A stretch of DNA of 64,000 bases from Orientallactaga sibirica (GCA_036365145.1 JAEOAD010000055.1:1736001-1800000), one strand, 5' to 3'. Counted from the stretch's first letter, positions 22,680 to 32,481 are shown. Notes: a model not told the origin generated them from the letters alone. A program made the numbers and translations.

Positions 22680-23060
22680 TTCTTTCTTTTCTTTCCTTCC
22701 TTTCCTCTCTTTCTCTCTTTCTCTCCTTCCCTTCCCTCCCCTCCCCTCCCTTCCTTCCTCCCTCCCTTCCCCCCTCTCTCTCTTCCTTTCCTTTCCCTTT
22801 CTTTCTTTCTTTTTTTCTTCCTTCCTTCCTTCCTTTCTTCTTTCTTCTCTCCCTTCCTTCCTTCCTTCTTTCCTTCCTTCCTTCCTTCCTTCCTTCCTTC
22901 CTTCCTTCCTTCCTTCCTTCCTTCCTTCCTTCCTTCCTTCTTTCTTCCTTTTTCTTCCTTCCTTCCTTCTTTCTTTTCTTCTTTCTTCCTTCCTTCCTTC
23001 CCCTCCCTCCCCTCCCTCCCTTCCTTCCTTCCTTCCTTCCTTCCTTTCTTTCTTTTTCTT
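22680..23060. repeat. (CCTT)n/(CTTT)n polypyrimidine tract
   Basis: About 380 bp is almost purely C and T on the plus strand, with CTTC/CCTT units and a pure (TTCC)n core at 22868-22940. The long frames on both strands here (Lys/Glu/Gly-rich and Phe/Pro/Ser-rich) are artefacts of the repeat. Confidence 0.97.
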
Positions 23061-23061
23061 C

Positions 23062-23166
23062 CTGAGGCGGGGTTTCACTCTAGCCTAACCTGACCTGGAA
23101 CTCACAGCCCAGGCTGGCCTTGGGCTCCAGTGATGTGATTATAGATATGAGCCACCACACCCTCCT
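23062..23166 (-). repeat. Old B1, truncated
   Basis: ggcggggtttcactctagcc and atatgagccaccacaccc are visible. The polypyrimidine tract may have grown from its tail. Confidence 0.6.
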
Positions 23167-23169
23167 CAC

Positions 23170-23236
23170 TATGCCTTTGTATTTGATGCTGGGGATTGAA
23201 CTTGGGGCTTTATCCTACTGAGCTACATTCCCAACT
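23170..23236 (-). repeat. ID-like SINE fragment
   Basis: It reads gatgctggggattgaacttg ... ctgagctacattccc. Confidence 0.55.
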
Positions 23237-23342
23237 ATTTACTTATGGTTGAGAAAGAGTCTTGCTCTGTTGCCCACACTGGCCTCAAACTTTCAATCCT
23301 CAGACTCCTGAGTGCTGGAATTAGGGGTATATACCACCACAT
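23237..23342 (-). repeat. Old B1
   Basis: It reads gagtcttgctctgttgccca ... cctgagtgctggaatta. Confidence 0.65.
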
Positions 23343-23361
23343 AAAAAAAAAAAATTTTTCC

Positions 23362-23640
23362 GGGCTGGAGAGATGGTTTAGTAGTTAAGGTGCCTGCCTC
23401 CTAAGCCTAAGAACGCTGGTTCCAATCTCCAGGTCCCACATTTAGCCAGATGCAAAGTGACGCAAGGGCGCAATGCCGCACTTGCCCACAAGGGGGCGCA
23501 CTCATCTGGAGTTCGTTCACAGCAGCTGAGAGACTGCTGGCATGCCCATCTCTATCTGTTTCCCTCTCCCTCTTTCTCTGTCTCTCTCTCTGTGTCTCTC
23601 TCCAAAAATAAATAAAATAATAAAAATTAAAAAAAAATTT
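23362..23640 (+). repeat. DIP SINE, long subfamily, near consensus
   Basis: It has all long-form markers with few changes: gtgacgcaagggcgcaatgc, cacaagggggcgcactcatc, and a tail of ccaaaaataaataaaataat. Confidence 0.88.
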
Positions 23641-23784
23641 TTTTCCAACGTTGGGTCTCGCTCTAGCCCAGGCTGACCTGCAATTCATTATGTAGTCTCA
23701 GGCTGGCCTTGAACTTACAGTGATCCTCCTACCTTGGCCTCCCAAGTGCTAGGATTAAAGGTATGCACCACCACACCTGGCCTA
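23641..23784 (-). repeat. B1 SINE
   Basis: It runs from caacgttgggtctcgctcta to ccaccacacctggcc, and it abuts the DIP tail directly. Confidence 0.84.
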
Positions 23785-23829
23785 TGTTTCTTTTTTAATT
23801 AAAAAATTCTAGCCTTGCCCCCAAAAAGA

Positions 23830-24106
23830 AATAAAGAATATGAGTGTGTGTGGTGACACACACCTGTAATGTTGGTACTTGATAGAAGCAGGAGGATCTT
23901 TGTAAGTTTGAGGTCAGGCGGGGCTGAAAATGAGATCCTGTCTTTAAAAAATATATAATCCAGGTAAGGTGGCTCATACCTTTAGTGCCAGCACTCAGGA
24001 GGTTGAAGTAGTAGGATCGCAGTGAGTTTGAAGGCAGCCTGGGGCTACTGAGTGAGGCCCAGGTTGGCCTAGACTAGTACCTCTGGTCCTACTCTCAAGA
24101 AAGTAC
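23830..24106 (+). repeat. Two diverged B1s in tandem
   Basis: The first is about 23830-23954 (ggtgacacacacctgtaatg), and the second about 23958-24106 (gtaaggtggctcatacctt). Both are much changed. Confidence 0.65.
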
Positions 24107-24113
24107 AGGATAG

Positions 24114-24330
24114 GCTGGAGAGGTGGCTCAGTGGTTAAGACACTTGCCTGCAAATCCCAAGAACCTGAGTTCGATTCTCCAGGATGCACCCATGTAAAGC
24201 CAGATGCACAAGGTGGCACATGCATCTGGAGTTCTTCTGCAGCAGCTAGAAGGCCTTGGCATGTCCCTCCCTCTCTATCTGCCTTTCTCTCTCAAATAAA
24301 AAATAAATAAATAAAATATTTTTTTAAAAA
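24114..24330 (+). repeat. DIP SINE
   Basis: It runs from ggctggagaggtggctcagt to aaataaataaataaaa. Its ggtggctcag resembles B2 more than other copies do. Confidence 0.83.
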
Positions 24331-24394
24331 AAAAGAAAGTACAGGATGCTATTTTATTATAGCATGAATTATTCTAATTAAAAAATTTTTTCTT

Positions 24395-24604
24395 GGGCTG
24401 GAGAGATGGCTTGGAAGTTAAGGCACTTGCCTGTGAAGCCTAAGGACCTAGGTTCTATTCCCCAGTACCCAAGTAAGCCAGATGCACAAGGTGATGCATG
24501 TGTCTGGAGTTCGCTTGCAGTGGCTAGAGGCCTTGGCGTGCCCATTCTCTCTTTCTATCTGCCTCTTCCTCTCTCTCTCAAATAAATAAATTAAAACAAT
24601 TTTT
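24395..24604 (+). repeat. DIP SINE
   Basis: It has a clean head (gggctggagagatggcttgg) and B-box (taggttctattcccc). Confidence 0.85.
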
Positions 24605-24660
24605 TAAAAAAAATTAAGAAAAAACAAAGAAAAACTTTTCTTAAAAAATATGTGTTTTAG

Positions 24661-24878
24661 GGGCTGGAGAGATAGCTCAGCGGTTAAGGTGCTTGTCTTA
24701 AAAGCCTAAAGATCTAGGTTTGATTCTCCAGTTCCCACGTAAATCCACATACACAAAGTGGCACATGCATCTGGAGTTTGTTTGCAGCGGCTGGAGGCCC
24801 TGGTGTGCCCATTTTTTTTCTGTGTCATTTCTATCTCTTTCTGCTTTCTAATAAATAAATAAATAAATAAAAATTTAA
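24661..24878 (+). repeat. DIP SINE flanked by shared target duplication
   Basis: It is preceded by aatatgtgtttta and followed by aatatgtgtttca, a target-site duplication shared with the next copy. Confidence 0.87.
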
Positions 24879-24892
24879 AATATGTGTTTCAT

Positions 24893-25112
24893 GGGCTGGA
24901 GGGATGGCTTAGCAGTTAAGGTGCTTGTCTGCAAAGCCAAAGGACCCAGGTTCGATTCCCTAGGATCCAAGTAAGCCAGATGCACAAGATGACACATGCA
25001 TCTGGAGTTCATTTGCAGAGGCTGGAGGCCCTGGTGAGCCCATTTTCTCTGTCTCTGTCTCTCTCTCCCCTCCCAAATAAATAAATAAAAATAATAAAAA
25101 AAATCTTTAAAA
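24893..25112 (+). repeat. DIP SINE, second insertion at the same site
   Basis: It is flanked by aatatgtgtttca on both sides (24879-24892 and 25114-25126). Confidence 0.87.
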
Positions 25113-25398
25113 AAATATGTGTTTCAGGACTTCAGCTTCCAGAGGGAAATAGGGGCTTGCTAGGACAGGAGGGTGGTGCCCTGCAAAGCACAGGGACGGT
25201 CTCACCCTAACTTCACTTGTGGTACCGCGCCTCAGCATTTCTTCCACTTGGCTGGTCCTAAACAATGACCTTTGTCATGAGCAAGTGAACATGATCAAAC
25301 TGGCTTGGGTCTTGGGTGGAGACTGCTCTAGACTTTTTGGTGACATGAGCCATTTAAATTATGCTCATGGCTTGGGGGAAAAAACAAAAGTTACTTAC

Positions 25399-25588
25399 TG
25401 ATTTCTTATCGGGCTGACTGCTGTCATACCCAGTGGTAATGTCCCGGACGTGCAATATAGCAAATGTCCCACAGGATTTTGGATATTCTTTGGGAGACTC
25501 AAAATTGCGAATCTTCTCGAATATAGTTTTTATGGTAGGTGGATCATAGCACAAGAAATAGGAAGTTTTTGACATGTGATAACCATAT
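25399..25588 (-). CDS. PGM2L1: PGM2L1 exon 12 (codons 481-544)
   Basis: It is 190 nt. It encodes YGYHMSKTSYFLCYDPPTIK, then an IFEKIRNFESPKEYP stretch, then AILHVRDITTGYDSSQPDKK and S. The acceptor is TTTGTGCAG and the donor is TCA|GTAAGTAA. It lies at the domain 3-4 boundary. The frame is open. Confidence 0.96.
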
Positions 25589-25826
25589 CTGCACAAAAAT
25601 TTAAAGCTAAAGTCAGATATCAGGCAACCCTTTAGAAATATATATATATATATATATCTCAAAGATAGGCCTATTCTAATATTTTACAGAAAGTGATACT
25701 CCAATTCAGACAATTTTAATATTAAAGAAACCTGACTGTTCCTCAAGAGTAGGACTGAAATAATAATAAAAATCATAATAAAAACGCAAGCAAGGTCCAG
25801 CCTGTGAAGTTTGTAAAGGGACTTAC
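25589..25826 (-). other. PGM2L1: PGM2L1 intron 11
   Basis: It is 238 bp, unique apart from an (AT)n run of ten units at 25640-25660. Confidence 0.9.
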
Positions 25827-25956
25827 GTTTTATAAACATTACTCAGCTGCTCCGTGAGGGTGCTGTTCCTGGTTTCCAGATAGGATGCCATCTCAGCAAC
25901 AACAGCAGCCGCGCTCACCCCGTCTTTATCCAGCACTGAGGTTCCACACAGGAAAC
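25827..25956 (-). CDS. PGM2L1: PGM2L1 exon 11 (codons 438-481)
   Basis: It is 130 nt, completing Gly438 then FLCGTSVLDKDGVSAAVVVA and EMASYLETRNSTLTEQLSN. DKDGVSAA is conserved in domain 3. The acceptor is AACCCTCAG and the donor is AC|GTAAGT. The tail region ETRNSTLTEQLSN differs from human more than other exons do. Confidence 0.96.
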
Positions 25957-26059
25957 CTGAGGGTTAAACAGGGTCTTTAGAAAAGGGGAGAATTTAAGCC
26001 TACAACGTCAGTAACTTTATACTTCTTCAGAAGGACCAGTGAATGGAAGGGCCTACTAT

Positions 26060-26175
26060 TAAGCCAGATGTGGTGGTGCAAAGTCTGTATCCTTGTACTC
26101 AGAAGGCTGTGCCAGGAGGATCACAAGTTCAAGACCAGCCTGGGCTACATAGCAAGAACTTCTCTCAAAACAGAA
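26060..26175 (+). repeat. Old B1
   Basis: It reads agccagatgtggtggtgca ... agcctgggctacatagcaag. Confidence 0.65.
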
Positions 26176-26361
26176 ATAAAAACAACAGCAACAAAACCAA
26201 CAGCTGCAACTAAAAACAAAAACAGGAAAGCAGTCCCATGGGGGCCTAGTAATAGATGAAGCCCATCAAGACTGAACGATAGAAGGGACTTGTAGCTTTT
26301 TTTTTTTTTTTTTTTTTTTCTGATGGACATATTACTGATTTCTCTTTTTTTTTTTTTTTTC

Positions 26362-26890
26362 CCAATTTACAATTAAAACGGCAGGGTCTCTGCCAAGTAG
26401 GGGTGAGAGGCGCGGAGTCAGGACACAGAGTCCGGGAGTTGGGTGAAAGCAGGCAGAGAGCGAGCTGCTGCAAACTCGTTTATTCAAGGAAGTGTAGGGG
26501 GTTTTAAGGGGTTTGGCTGGCCAATCATTGTATGGGGTCATCCCCTTCTTATGACCAATGACAGCCTGTCTCCAGGCAGATCATCTCGTGGCAGGTTTCT
26601 TGTGAGCATGGGACTGTAGCTGTTGTCATGCCAGGTCCGCACAGGATGCCATGTCCACAGAAGCCACTTCCTGGTTTATTCTGGCATGTGGTCTGGCTAG
26701 GGCCCGACCTGCATTGTGCCATATGTATCCTCTTTGCCAAGCCATTGTTGACCCCAGCCCCAAGGGATCATCACATGCGATGGTACCTGTCTTAGGTTGC
26801 CCCATCTCATGGGGTCTTACCCATCATTGACTACCCGCCATCCTGTTGAGAAAACCCGAGGGGTGTGGCCTGGTTTCTTTTAGCATGTGT
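26362..26890 (-). mobile_element. LTR-like element, sense with PGM2L1
   Basis: On the minus strand it starts TGCTAAAAGAAACCAGG. It contains a CCAAT-type ATTGGCC, TTAAAACCCC in a TATA-like position and GAATAAACGAG about 30 bases after that, then about 100 bases of C-rich sequence. These are U3-R-U5 landmarks. It ends in an A-run (T-run on the plus strand), which is unusual for a simple solo LTR. No coding region is seen. The class is not determined. Confidence 0.5.
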
Positions 26891-26995
26891 ATTGTACCAT
26901 ACAACCACAAAGCAAAATTTCTCTCTGTGTAATTACAACATTTAAAAAAAAAACCTTCTCAATCAAAAGAAAAGATCTTAATATTTACTACATAC

Positions 26996-27089
26996 CAATA
27001 GATTCTTCAAATGCAAAAAGGACTTCTTTCCCATTTTCTAGGAGGTCCTTTATCCTACTTCCAATCCATTTAAAGCCTGGTAATGTTTC
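26996..27089 (-). CDS. PGM2L1: PGM2L1 exon 10 (codons 407-438)
   Basis: It is 94 nt. It encodes ETLPGFKWIGSRIKDLLENG then KEVLFAFEESIG, the last codon split G|GT. EESIG (434-438) is the sugar-phosphate specificity loop of domain 3. The acceptor is CATTTCAG and the donor is TTG|GTATGT. The frame is open. Confidence 0.96.
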
Positions 27090-27407
27090 CTGAAATGTAG
27101 AAGAATCCACTCTTGTTAAGGGACCCATGAATACATGTTAGAGAAAAGCCCATCACTAAATGCACCTAACCACGTATAGTGATCTTCTGAGATGGTCCTT
27201 GATCCGTAAACATTTATACAATGGTAAGTATATAGTCACAAAGGGCTGTAACTACATACACAGACACTATGCTATTTATAAAGTACAACAACAGGGGACT
27301 TACACCAAACATATTTATGAATATAGGTACAAAGTAACATAAACATACACATTATAATCATCTATTTATTAAGTATTATAATATGTGTTTTACATGATCA
27401 TTCCTTT

Positions 27408-27616
27408 TTTTCAAAATTTTATTTACTTATTTGCAAGAACATAGAGAGGAAAAAACAGAGAGAGAACGGGCATGCCAGAGCCTCTAGCCAATGCCAATAA
27501 ATTCCAAATGCATGCACCCCCTTGTGCATCTGGCTTACATGGGTCCTGGGGAATGGAACCTGGGTCCTTTGACTTCACAGGCAAACATCTTAACTGCTAA
27601 GCCATTTCTCCAGCCC
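27408..27616 (-). repeat. DIP SINE
   Basis: The head ends aagccatttctccagccc, and the GA stretch is weak. Confidence 0.84.
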
Positions 27617-28449
27617 TATATGATAATTTCTAATGCTCACAAACAGTGTTGCATTGCAGACTCAGAGATTAAGTAAATTCCTAAGACTGTGCATGTAAGA
27701 GATGGAGGCAGGGCTTAATTCTATTGCTTTCCTGAAGTGTCCTTCAAGCTTCATTATAACCACTAGCATGAGTGCTTATGAAGGGTGTGATTTAGTCTCC
27801 CCCAAGTCATCAAAATTATTAAGTTTTTAATGATGCAATATAATCACAACATATGACTTAACCAAGAGTACCCTCCCGTTATACTAAGTCCTTCTTCAGT
27901 AATTAGAACTGAGGATTTCTCGTCTGATGAGCTGCTGTCTACTTTAAGAAATGCCCTGAGATGTGAGACACACTAATTCTAGAGCTTGCCATCACTAATT
28001 TGTTTCCTAATTTCACTTCTCTATGTTCTTCCCCAAGATAAAAAAGCCAAGGACATGCCTATAAAAACAAATAATTATGTAATACATTATATAATAACAT
28101 TACATAATAATGTTATTTTTCTCCTTTATGCTCATGATATATTTTTCTTGCTATGAAGAAAATGTAACATTATAATTCATAACCTTAGACTTGAATAAAA
28201 TTTCAATACCTCCTATTTTCTACTTGTGTTTGGACAAGTATAATTATCTTCTATTATCCAATTAGTATTAAGATCTATATGTTGATGGTTCAAGAAAGAT
28301 GCTTTCACTGACATCTGGCAAAGGTGGCAGAGGAAAATCAGCTTAACTGGAATTAGTCTGAGTAGTGGTAAAATGATCATTAACTGCAGGAAGTCTACAT
28401 AGGTTAATGATCTGGGCTAAGAATTATTGCTTCTTTTGTGAATGTAGAC

Positions 28450-28810
28450 TCACTGGCTCTTTTATTTAATTATTATGAACTTTACTATATCGATAGTGCA
28501 TGTTGGTTACATTCCCATTGGGTTATACTCTTATATCCCCTCCCTCTTCCCCACCCTCATCCCACCGAGTGCCCTCCTTGGTGGGGTTATTGGTATTCAC
28601 TGTGGAGGGGACAATGCCTCAGGATACTCCTTCCCACTCTGTAGCTCTTATAATCTTTTTGCTCCCTCTTCTGCAATGTTCCCTGGGCCTTGGTGGACAT
28701 GTTATAAGTCTCCTTTAGTGTTGCGCTCTCTGAATCTTCTGAATTTCTGCTTTGGTGAGTTTTGAGTCTCCTCAGTGTCTACCACCATCTCCCTGGAGGA
28801 GGCTGTCAGG
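28450..28810 (-). mobile_element. L1 3'-UTR fragment
   Basis: It is pyrimidine-rich with ccctccctcttccccaccc and the ggtggggttattggtattc block. It reads as reversed rodent L1 3'-UTR; overlapping frames across it on the plus strand are not genes. Confidence 0.5.
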
Positions 28811-28919
28811 CTAGAGGTGAGAGCAGCACTTAGAATCACTGGATTTTAATATCCAATTCAGAGCTTTCAAGTCAGAAAGTCTGCTTGAAGAATCTAAACA
28901 AAGGGTTGATGATAGCTCT

Positions 28920-28920
<1 letters not shown>

Positions 28921-28952
<32 letters not shown>
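28921..28952. repeat. T(32) run
   Basis: Uninterrupted T, probably a retroposon tail whose body is no longer recognisable. Confidence 0.9.
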
Positions 28953-28954
<2 letters not shown>

Positions 28955-29201
28955 AGTGGAGTCTGTTGCTGATGAACAAGACAGTGGTGTACAGGACAAG
29001 AAGTAATGATGTCATTTTTGAAGACTATCTCAGTCAGAAACTCACATACTAGAAAAATTTGGCTCATGGTATCTAAGTTATCAGAAACATTAAGCAAATG
29101 TGAACAGAATTTTTAAAAACTGGGAAAATTATAAATACAATCGGGAGATCTTTAAAGCAGGAGGCTTAGAAAAATAACACACAGATATTATCCATTCTTA
29201 C

Positions 29202-29381
29202 TTCAAAATGAAATCCTTCTTTAAGTGCAATTGCTTTTAAAATTTTAGAAGAGACAGTGGTGGCCAGCATGTAAACATTCTTCACATCAGCATTTCTTGA
29301 CTTATTTTTCTTCCAGCAATCAAACATCCACCACCCAAACAATGCTGCCAATTCATTCCCGTGAAAACTTTCCATTGACCA
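29202..29381 (-). CDS. PGM2L1: PGM2L1 exon 9 (codons 346-406) with an apparent 1-bp deletion
   Basis: The acceptor AACAG|T completes Asn346 and gives GQWKVFT. The conserved continuation GNELAALFGWWMFDCWKKN is then found only in another frame. The exon is 180 nt, while the phases of exons 8 and 10 require 181. The missing base is at 29358-29361, where ACGGG stands in place of an expected ACNGGG. Read as it stands, the frame meets TGA at 29284-29282, about 25 codons on. That would cut the protein near residue 378 and remove the sugar- and phosphate-binding loops. The second frame continues to KAIALKEGFHFE and donor GAA|GTAAGA. Exon identity is certain; whether the deletion is real or a sequence error is open. 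Confidence 0.9.
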
Positions 29382-29599
29382 CTGTTAAGACAATAAAAAT
29401 TCAAAGTCAAGACCTTTCTAGCTTCTCTTGAAAAAGCCCTAACTTTGAGTCAGGAATCAAATCAGCATCATTCAAAAGCTATTATATGGAACTTTTGAGA
29501 AAATATTTACTCATCTTTTATAATTGACCAAGGGTGACTTTTAGTGTAGGAATAGTACTGATTGGGTACTATTAGTAGGAATCTTTGGAAAATTATTAC

Positions 29600-29837
29600 T
29601 TTTTTTTTTGAGAGAGACACAGAGAGCGAGAGAGGAGAGGCAGAGAGAGAGAATGGGTGTGCTAGAGGCCTCAGCCACTGTGAACGAACTCCAGATGTGT
29701 GCGCCCCCTTGTGGGCAAGCGCGGCACTGTGCCTTGCGTCTCTTTGCATCTGGCTAAACGTGGGACCTGGAGATTGGAACCGGCGTTCTTAGACTTAGCG
29801 GGCAGGCTCCTTAACTCTAAGCCATCTCTCCAGCCCT
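29600..29837 (-). repeat. DIP SINE, long subfamily
   Basis: On the minus strand it has the long form (cacaagggggcgcacacatc). The head ends agccatctctccagccc at 29836. Confidence 0.86.
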
Positions 29838-29850
29838 ACTTTGTGTTTTT

Positions 29851-30050
29851 AAAAAATATTTTTATTTGTAAACAGAGAAAGATAGGAAAAGAGAGATAGA
29901 CAGAATAGGCATACCAGGGCCTCCAGTCACTGCAAGCAAACTCTAGACCCATAAGCAACTTTGTGCATCTTGCTTTAGGTGGATACTGAGGAAATGAACC
30001 TGGGTTGTTAGGCTTTGTAGGCAAATACCTTAATCGCTAAGCCATATCTC
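29851..30050 (-). repeat. DIP SINE, older
   Basis: It reads cagggcctccagtcactgca ... taatcgctaagccatatctc. Confidence 0.8.
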
Positions 30051-30095
30051 CTACTTTGCTATTTTTATTCTACTTATGATAAAATTATAATGAAT

Positions 30096-30457
30096 TATGG
30101 TGGTTTGAATAAAAAATACCCTCATAGCCTCAAGTGTTTGGGATGAAGCTTCCTACTTAGTTCCCAGCTGGTGGAGCCTTGCTGAAGGTGTGTTGCTGGG
30201 AACAGACCTTGGGGTGATTAGTCCAGTTCACTGCGTGTTCAGAGCCAGCTTGCTCTTGCTTGTACACTCTCTCTCTCTTTCTCCTCCCTTTCTCTCTCTC
30301 TCTGCTGTGGATATGTAAAGTTTGGAGCAGGTTACTAAGCTTTTTTCTGGCATGATGCAGCTTCCCATTGAAACTGTAAGCCTGAAGTAAAAACTTTCCT
30401 CCCATAAGCTGTTTCTGGCAGGTGTTTTGCCCCGGCAACGAGAATGTAACTGTTAAA
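30096..30457 (+). mobile_element. ERVL-MaLR solo LTR, 362 bp, with 5 bp target duplication
   Basis: It starts TATGGTGGTTTGAATA (the TG end mutated to TA). It has the MaLR tail: agcctgaagtaaaaac, then ctgtttctggcaggtg and caacgagaatgtaactg. The flanks tgaat (30091-30095) and tgaat (30458-30462) match exactly. Confidence 0.76.
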
Positions 30458-30599
30458 TGAATGCTTAAGACTTTCTAGTATAAGAACATTTGTAGTATAT
30501 TAATGACAAAAATACACAGTGACCCTGAGGACCAAGATTAGAAAATGATTATATTTATTAAGCATTTAAAAATTAATTTTAAAAATTAATTAATTTTCA

Positions 30600-30833
30600 G
30601 GGCTGGAGAGATGGCTTAGTGGTTAAGTGCTTGCCTGTGAAGCCCAAGGACCCCGGTTCGAGGCTTGATTCCCCAGTACCCACGTAAGCTAGATGCACAA
30701 GGTGCACATGCATCTGGAGGTCATTTGCAGTGGCTAGAGGCTCTGGTGTGTCCATTCTCTCTCCCTCTCTCTCTCTCTCTCTTTCTCTCTCTCTGTTGCT
30801 AATAAATAAATAAAAAGAAACAAAAAATTTAAA
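30600..30833 (+). repeat. DIP SINE with extended B-box region
   Basis: It has ccccggttcgaggcttgattc, an extra gaggcttg inside the B-box segment. The 62936 copy has the same form. Confidence 0.86.
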
Positions 30834-30924
30834 AATTAATGTTTTCAAACAGTATATAAATACAGGGGAAAATGTTTATAGTGTAAATGAAGTAGAAAAT
30901 AATCAAGAAACAAAACTATATATA

Positions 30925-31085
30925 TGGTCAGGTGTGGTGGCACATGCCTTTAATCTCAGCACTCAGGAGGCAGAGGTAGAAGGATTACTGTGAGTTCAAG
31001 GCCACCCCGAGACTACATAGTGAATTCCAGGTCAGCCTAGGTTAGAGCAAGACTCTACCTTGAAAAACCAAACAACAACAAACCA
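30925..31085 (+). repeat. B1 SINE
   Basis: It runs from gtcaggtgtggtggcacatg to ctctaccttgaaaaaccaaa. Confidence 0.86.
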
Positions 31086-31306
31086 CAAACCACATATAGC
31101 CTGATCATAGTTTTGTAAGAACAAATAGGTCTTTGAGCAGAATAAAGACAGGAAGCATCAAAATACCAGCCTAGGAGGTTACCCCTGGCTCAGATAAGAT
31201 TAATGTCATTCTCTTGTATTTTTACTATTTTTCAATAAGCCTGTAAGATTTAAAATTTTTAAAAAATTGGTTTTCAAAGCTCAGGTATCTCATTCAAGCT
31301 ACTCAC

Positions 31307-31404
31307 TTCTCCTGAAGTTCTGCCACTGCCAGCCGGTCTGCATCAGGATCTGTGGCTAGTACTATACGAGCATTTTCTTTCTCTGCCAGTCTTAGAGAGA
31401 GTTC
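31307..31404 (-). CDS. PGM2L1: PGM2L1 exon 8 (codons 314-346), metal-binding loop
   Basis: It is 98 nt. It encodes ELSLRLAEKENARIVLATD then PDADRLAVAELQE. DPDADR (332-337) holds the three aspartates that bind Mg2+ next to the phosphoserine. It ends with AA of Asn346 before AA|GTGAGT. The acceptor is CTGTTTCAG. Confidence 0.97.
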
Positions 31405-31706
31405 CTGAAACAGTGACCCAAAAGGCTGGATTGTACTGAAGAACCTAAATTCAATGTTAATATTCTTAAGCGTAGGTACTATGTCAGTGATATGAACTTT
31501 AGAAGGCACATAGCTCAGTTAAATTTAAAACAAGAAGCATAGAACCAGGAACACTCACCACAGAGATTTCAAACACAACACAACTCCAGTACAATTTAAT
31601 TTACCAGGTGTAAAACTACAGTGCTGCATGTAGCATGGAAGTAACCTTTGAATTGTCAATAAGTTCCATCCACTCTAATGATCATTTAAGTACTTAAACT
31701 GAGTAC
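31405..31706 (-). other. PGM2L1: PGM2L1 intron 7
   Basis: It is 302 bp, unique, with no repeat recognised. Confidence 0.9.
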
Positions 31707-31896
31707 CAGCACAGATTCTCCTTCTTCAGGATTTGGGCATTTGACAGTAGAGAAGTCTGGATCTGGATCTTTTTGTTCCGGGACTGGAATGGGAGGGTTA
31801 AAACCAAACGCTTGAAAAGCCAACTGCACATAATCATGTCCGACTCCATGAAAGGACGAATGCACAAATTTCAAAGTGGTCTTGGAGTTTAATTCC
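31707..31896 (-). CDS. PGM2L1: PGM2L1 exon 7 (codons 250-313)
   Basis: It is 190 nt. It encodes ELNSKTTLKFVHSSFHGVG and then the PGM2L1-specific segment with PIPVPEQKDPDPDFSTVK and CPNPEEGESVL. The donor, CTG|GTACTC, is weaker than average but GT is kept and the phase fits. SFHGVG is part of domain 2. Confidence 0.96.
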
Positions 31897-31979
31897 CTGT
31901 AAAGGAAAATCACCATTCATTCAACAGCACAAAACTACTTGTTACTTGTAGAATACTTAAAACACTCAAATTCCGAGAC

Positions 31980-32118
31980 AAAAAAAAAAAAGAATAAAGC
32001 CTTCAGTAGATGTCCAAGAATACCTTGGAAGAAATCTAAACAAGGGAGTAAAAGACCACTACAATGAAAATTTAAAATACCAAAGACACACAGACTTTCC
32101 ATGTTCATGGATTAGAAT
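31980..32118 (+). mobile_element. L1 ORF2 fragment
   Basis: The plus strand reads EYLGRNLNKGVKDHYNENL-like, then PCSWI, the ORF2 segment just past the reverse transcriptase core (compare 43937-44060). A 13-A run precedes it. Confidence 0.65.
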
Positions 32119-32250
32119 ATAGTGAGTCGAGTTTCATTTTCTACATGAAGATAACCAGTTTTCCCAGCTCCATTTGTTGAAGATGCTGTCTTTTTTTTTC
32201 ATGTATATTTTTGTCAAAAGTCAGGTGATTGTAGTTGTGTTGTCTTTTTT

Positions 32251-32404
32251 GGGGGGGCGGGGGTTTCGAGGTAGGGTCTCACTCTAGCTCAGGCTGACCT
32301 GGAATTCATTCTGTAGTCTCAGGGTGGCTTTGAACTCATGGCGATCCTCCTACCTCTGCCTCCCAAGTGCTGGGATTAAAGGCGTGTGCCACCATGCCCG
32401 GCTT
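32251..32404 (-). repeat. B1 SINE inside the old L1
   Basis: It is nearly intact, from cgaggtagggtctcactcta to ccaccatgcccggc. The flanking ttagttgtgttgtct words around it look like a target duplication. Confidence 0.88.
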
Positions 32405-32481
32405 AGTTGTGTTGTCTTATAAGGGTCCTCTGCTTTATTTAATTTGTCTACATGTGTGCTTTTGGGCCAATACCATGTGTT

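Larger units (their letters stand above)
21313..25398 (-). other. PGM2L1: PGM2L1 intron 12
   Basis: It is almost wholly SINEs plus a 380 bp polypyrimidine tract. The only sizeable unique piece is 25125-25398, next to exon 12; a short frame at 25219-25401 there runs on the opposite strand and has no recognisable domain. Confidence 0.85.
25957..26995 (-). other. PGM2L1: PGM2L1 intron 10
   Basis: It contains an old B1 (26060-26175), two T-runs (26300-26320, 26345-26361) and an LTR-like element (26362-26890). Confidence 0.85.
27090..29201 (-). other. PGM2L1: PGM2L1 intron 9
   Basis: It contains a DIP, an L1 3'-UTR piece and a 32-T run (28921-28952). The stretches 27100-27400, 27620-28430 and 28960-29200 are A+T-rich unique sequence with nothing recognisable. 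Confidence 0.85.
29382..31306 (-). other. PGM2L1: PGM2L1 intron 8
   Basis: It contains two DIPs on the minus strand, one MaLR solo LTR, one DIP and one B1 on the plus strand. Unique stretches (29390-29600, 30460-30600, 31090-31300) show nothing else. Confidence 0.85.

Noticed and set aside
22659..23093. Long open frames on both strands (about 138 aa)
   Set aside because: They lie wholly in the polypyrimidine microsatellite and encode only simple repeats.
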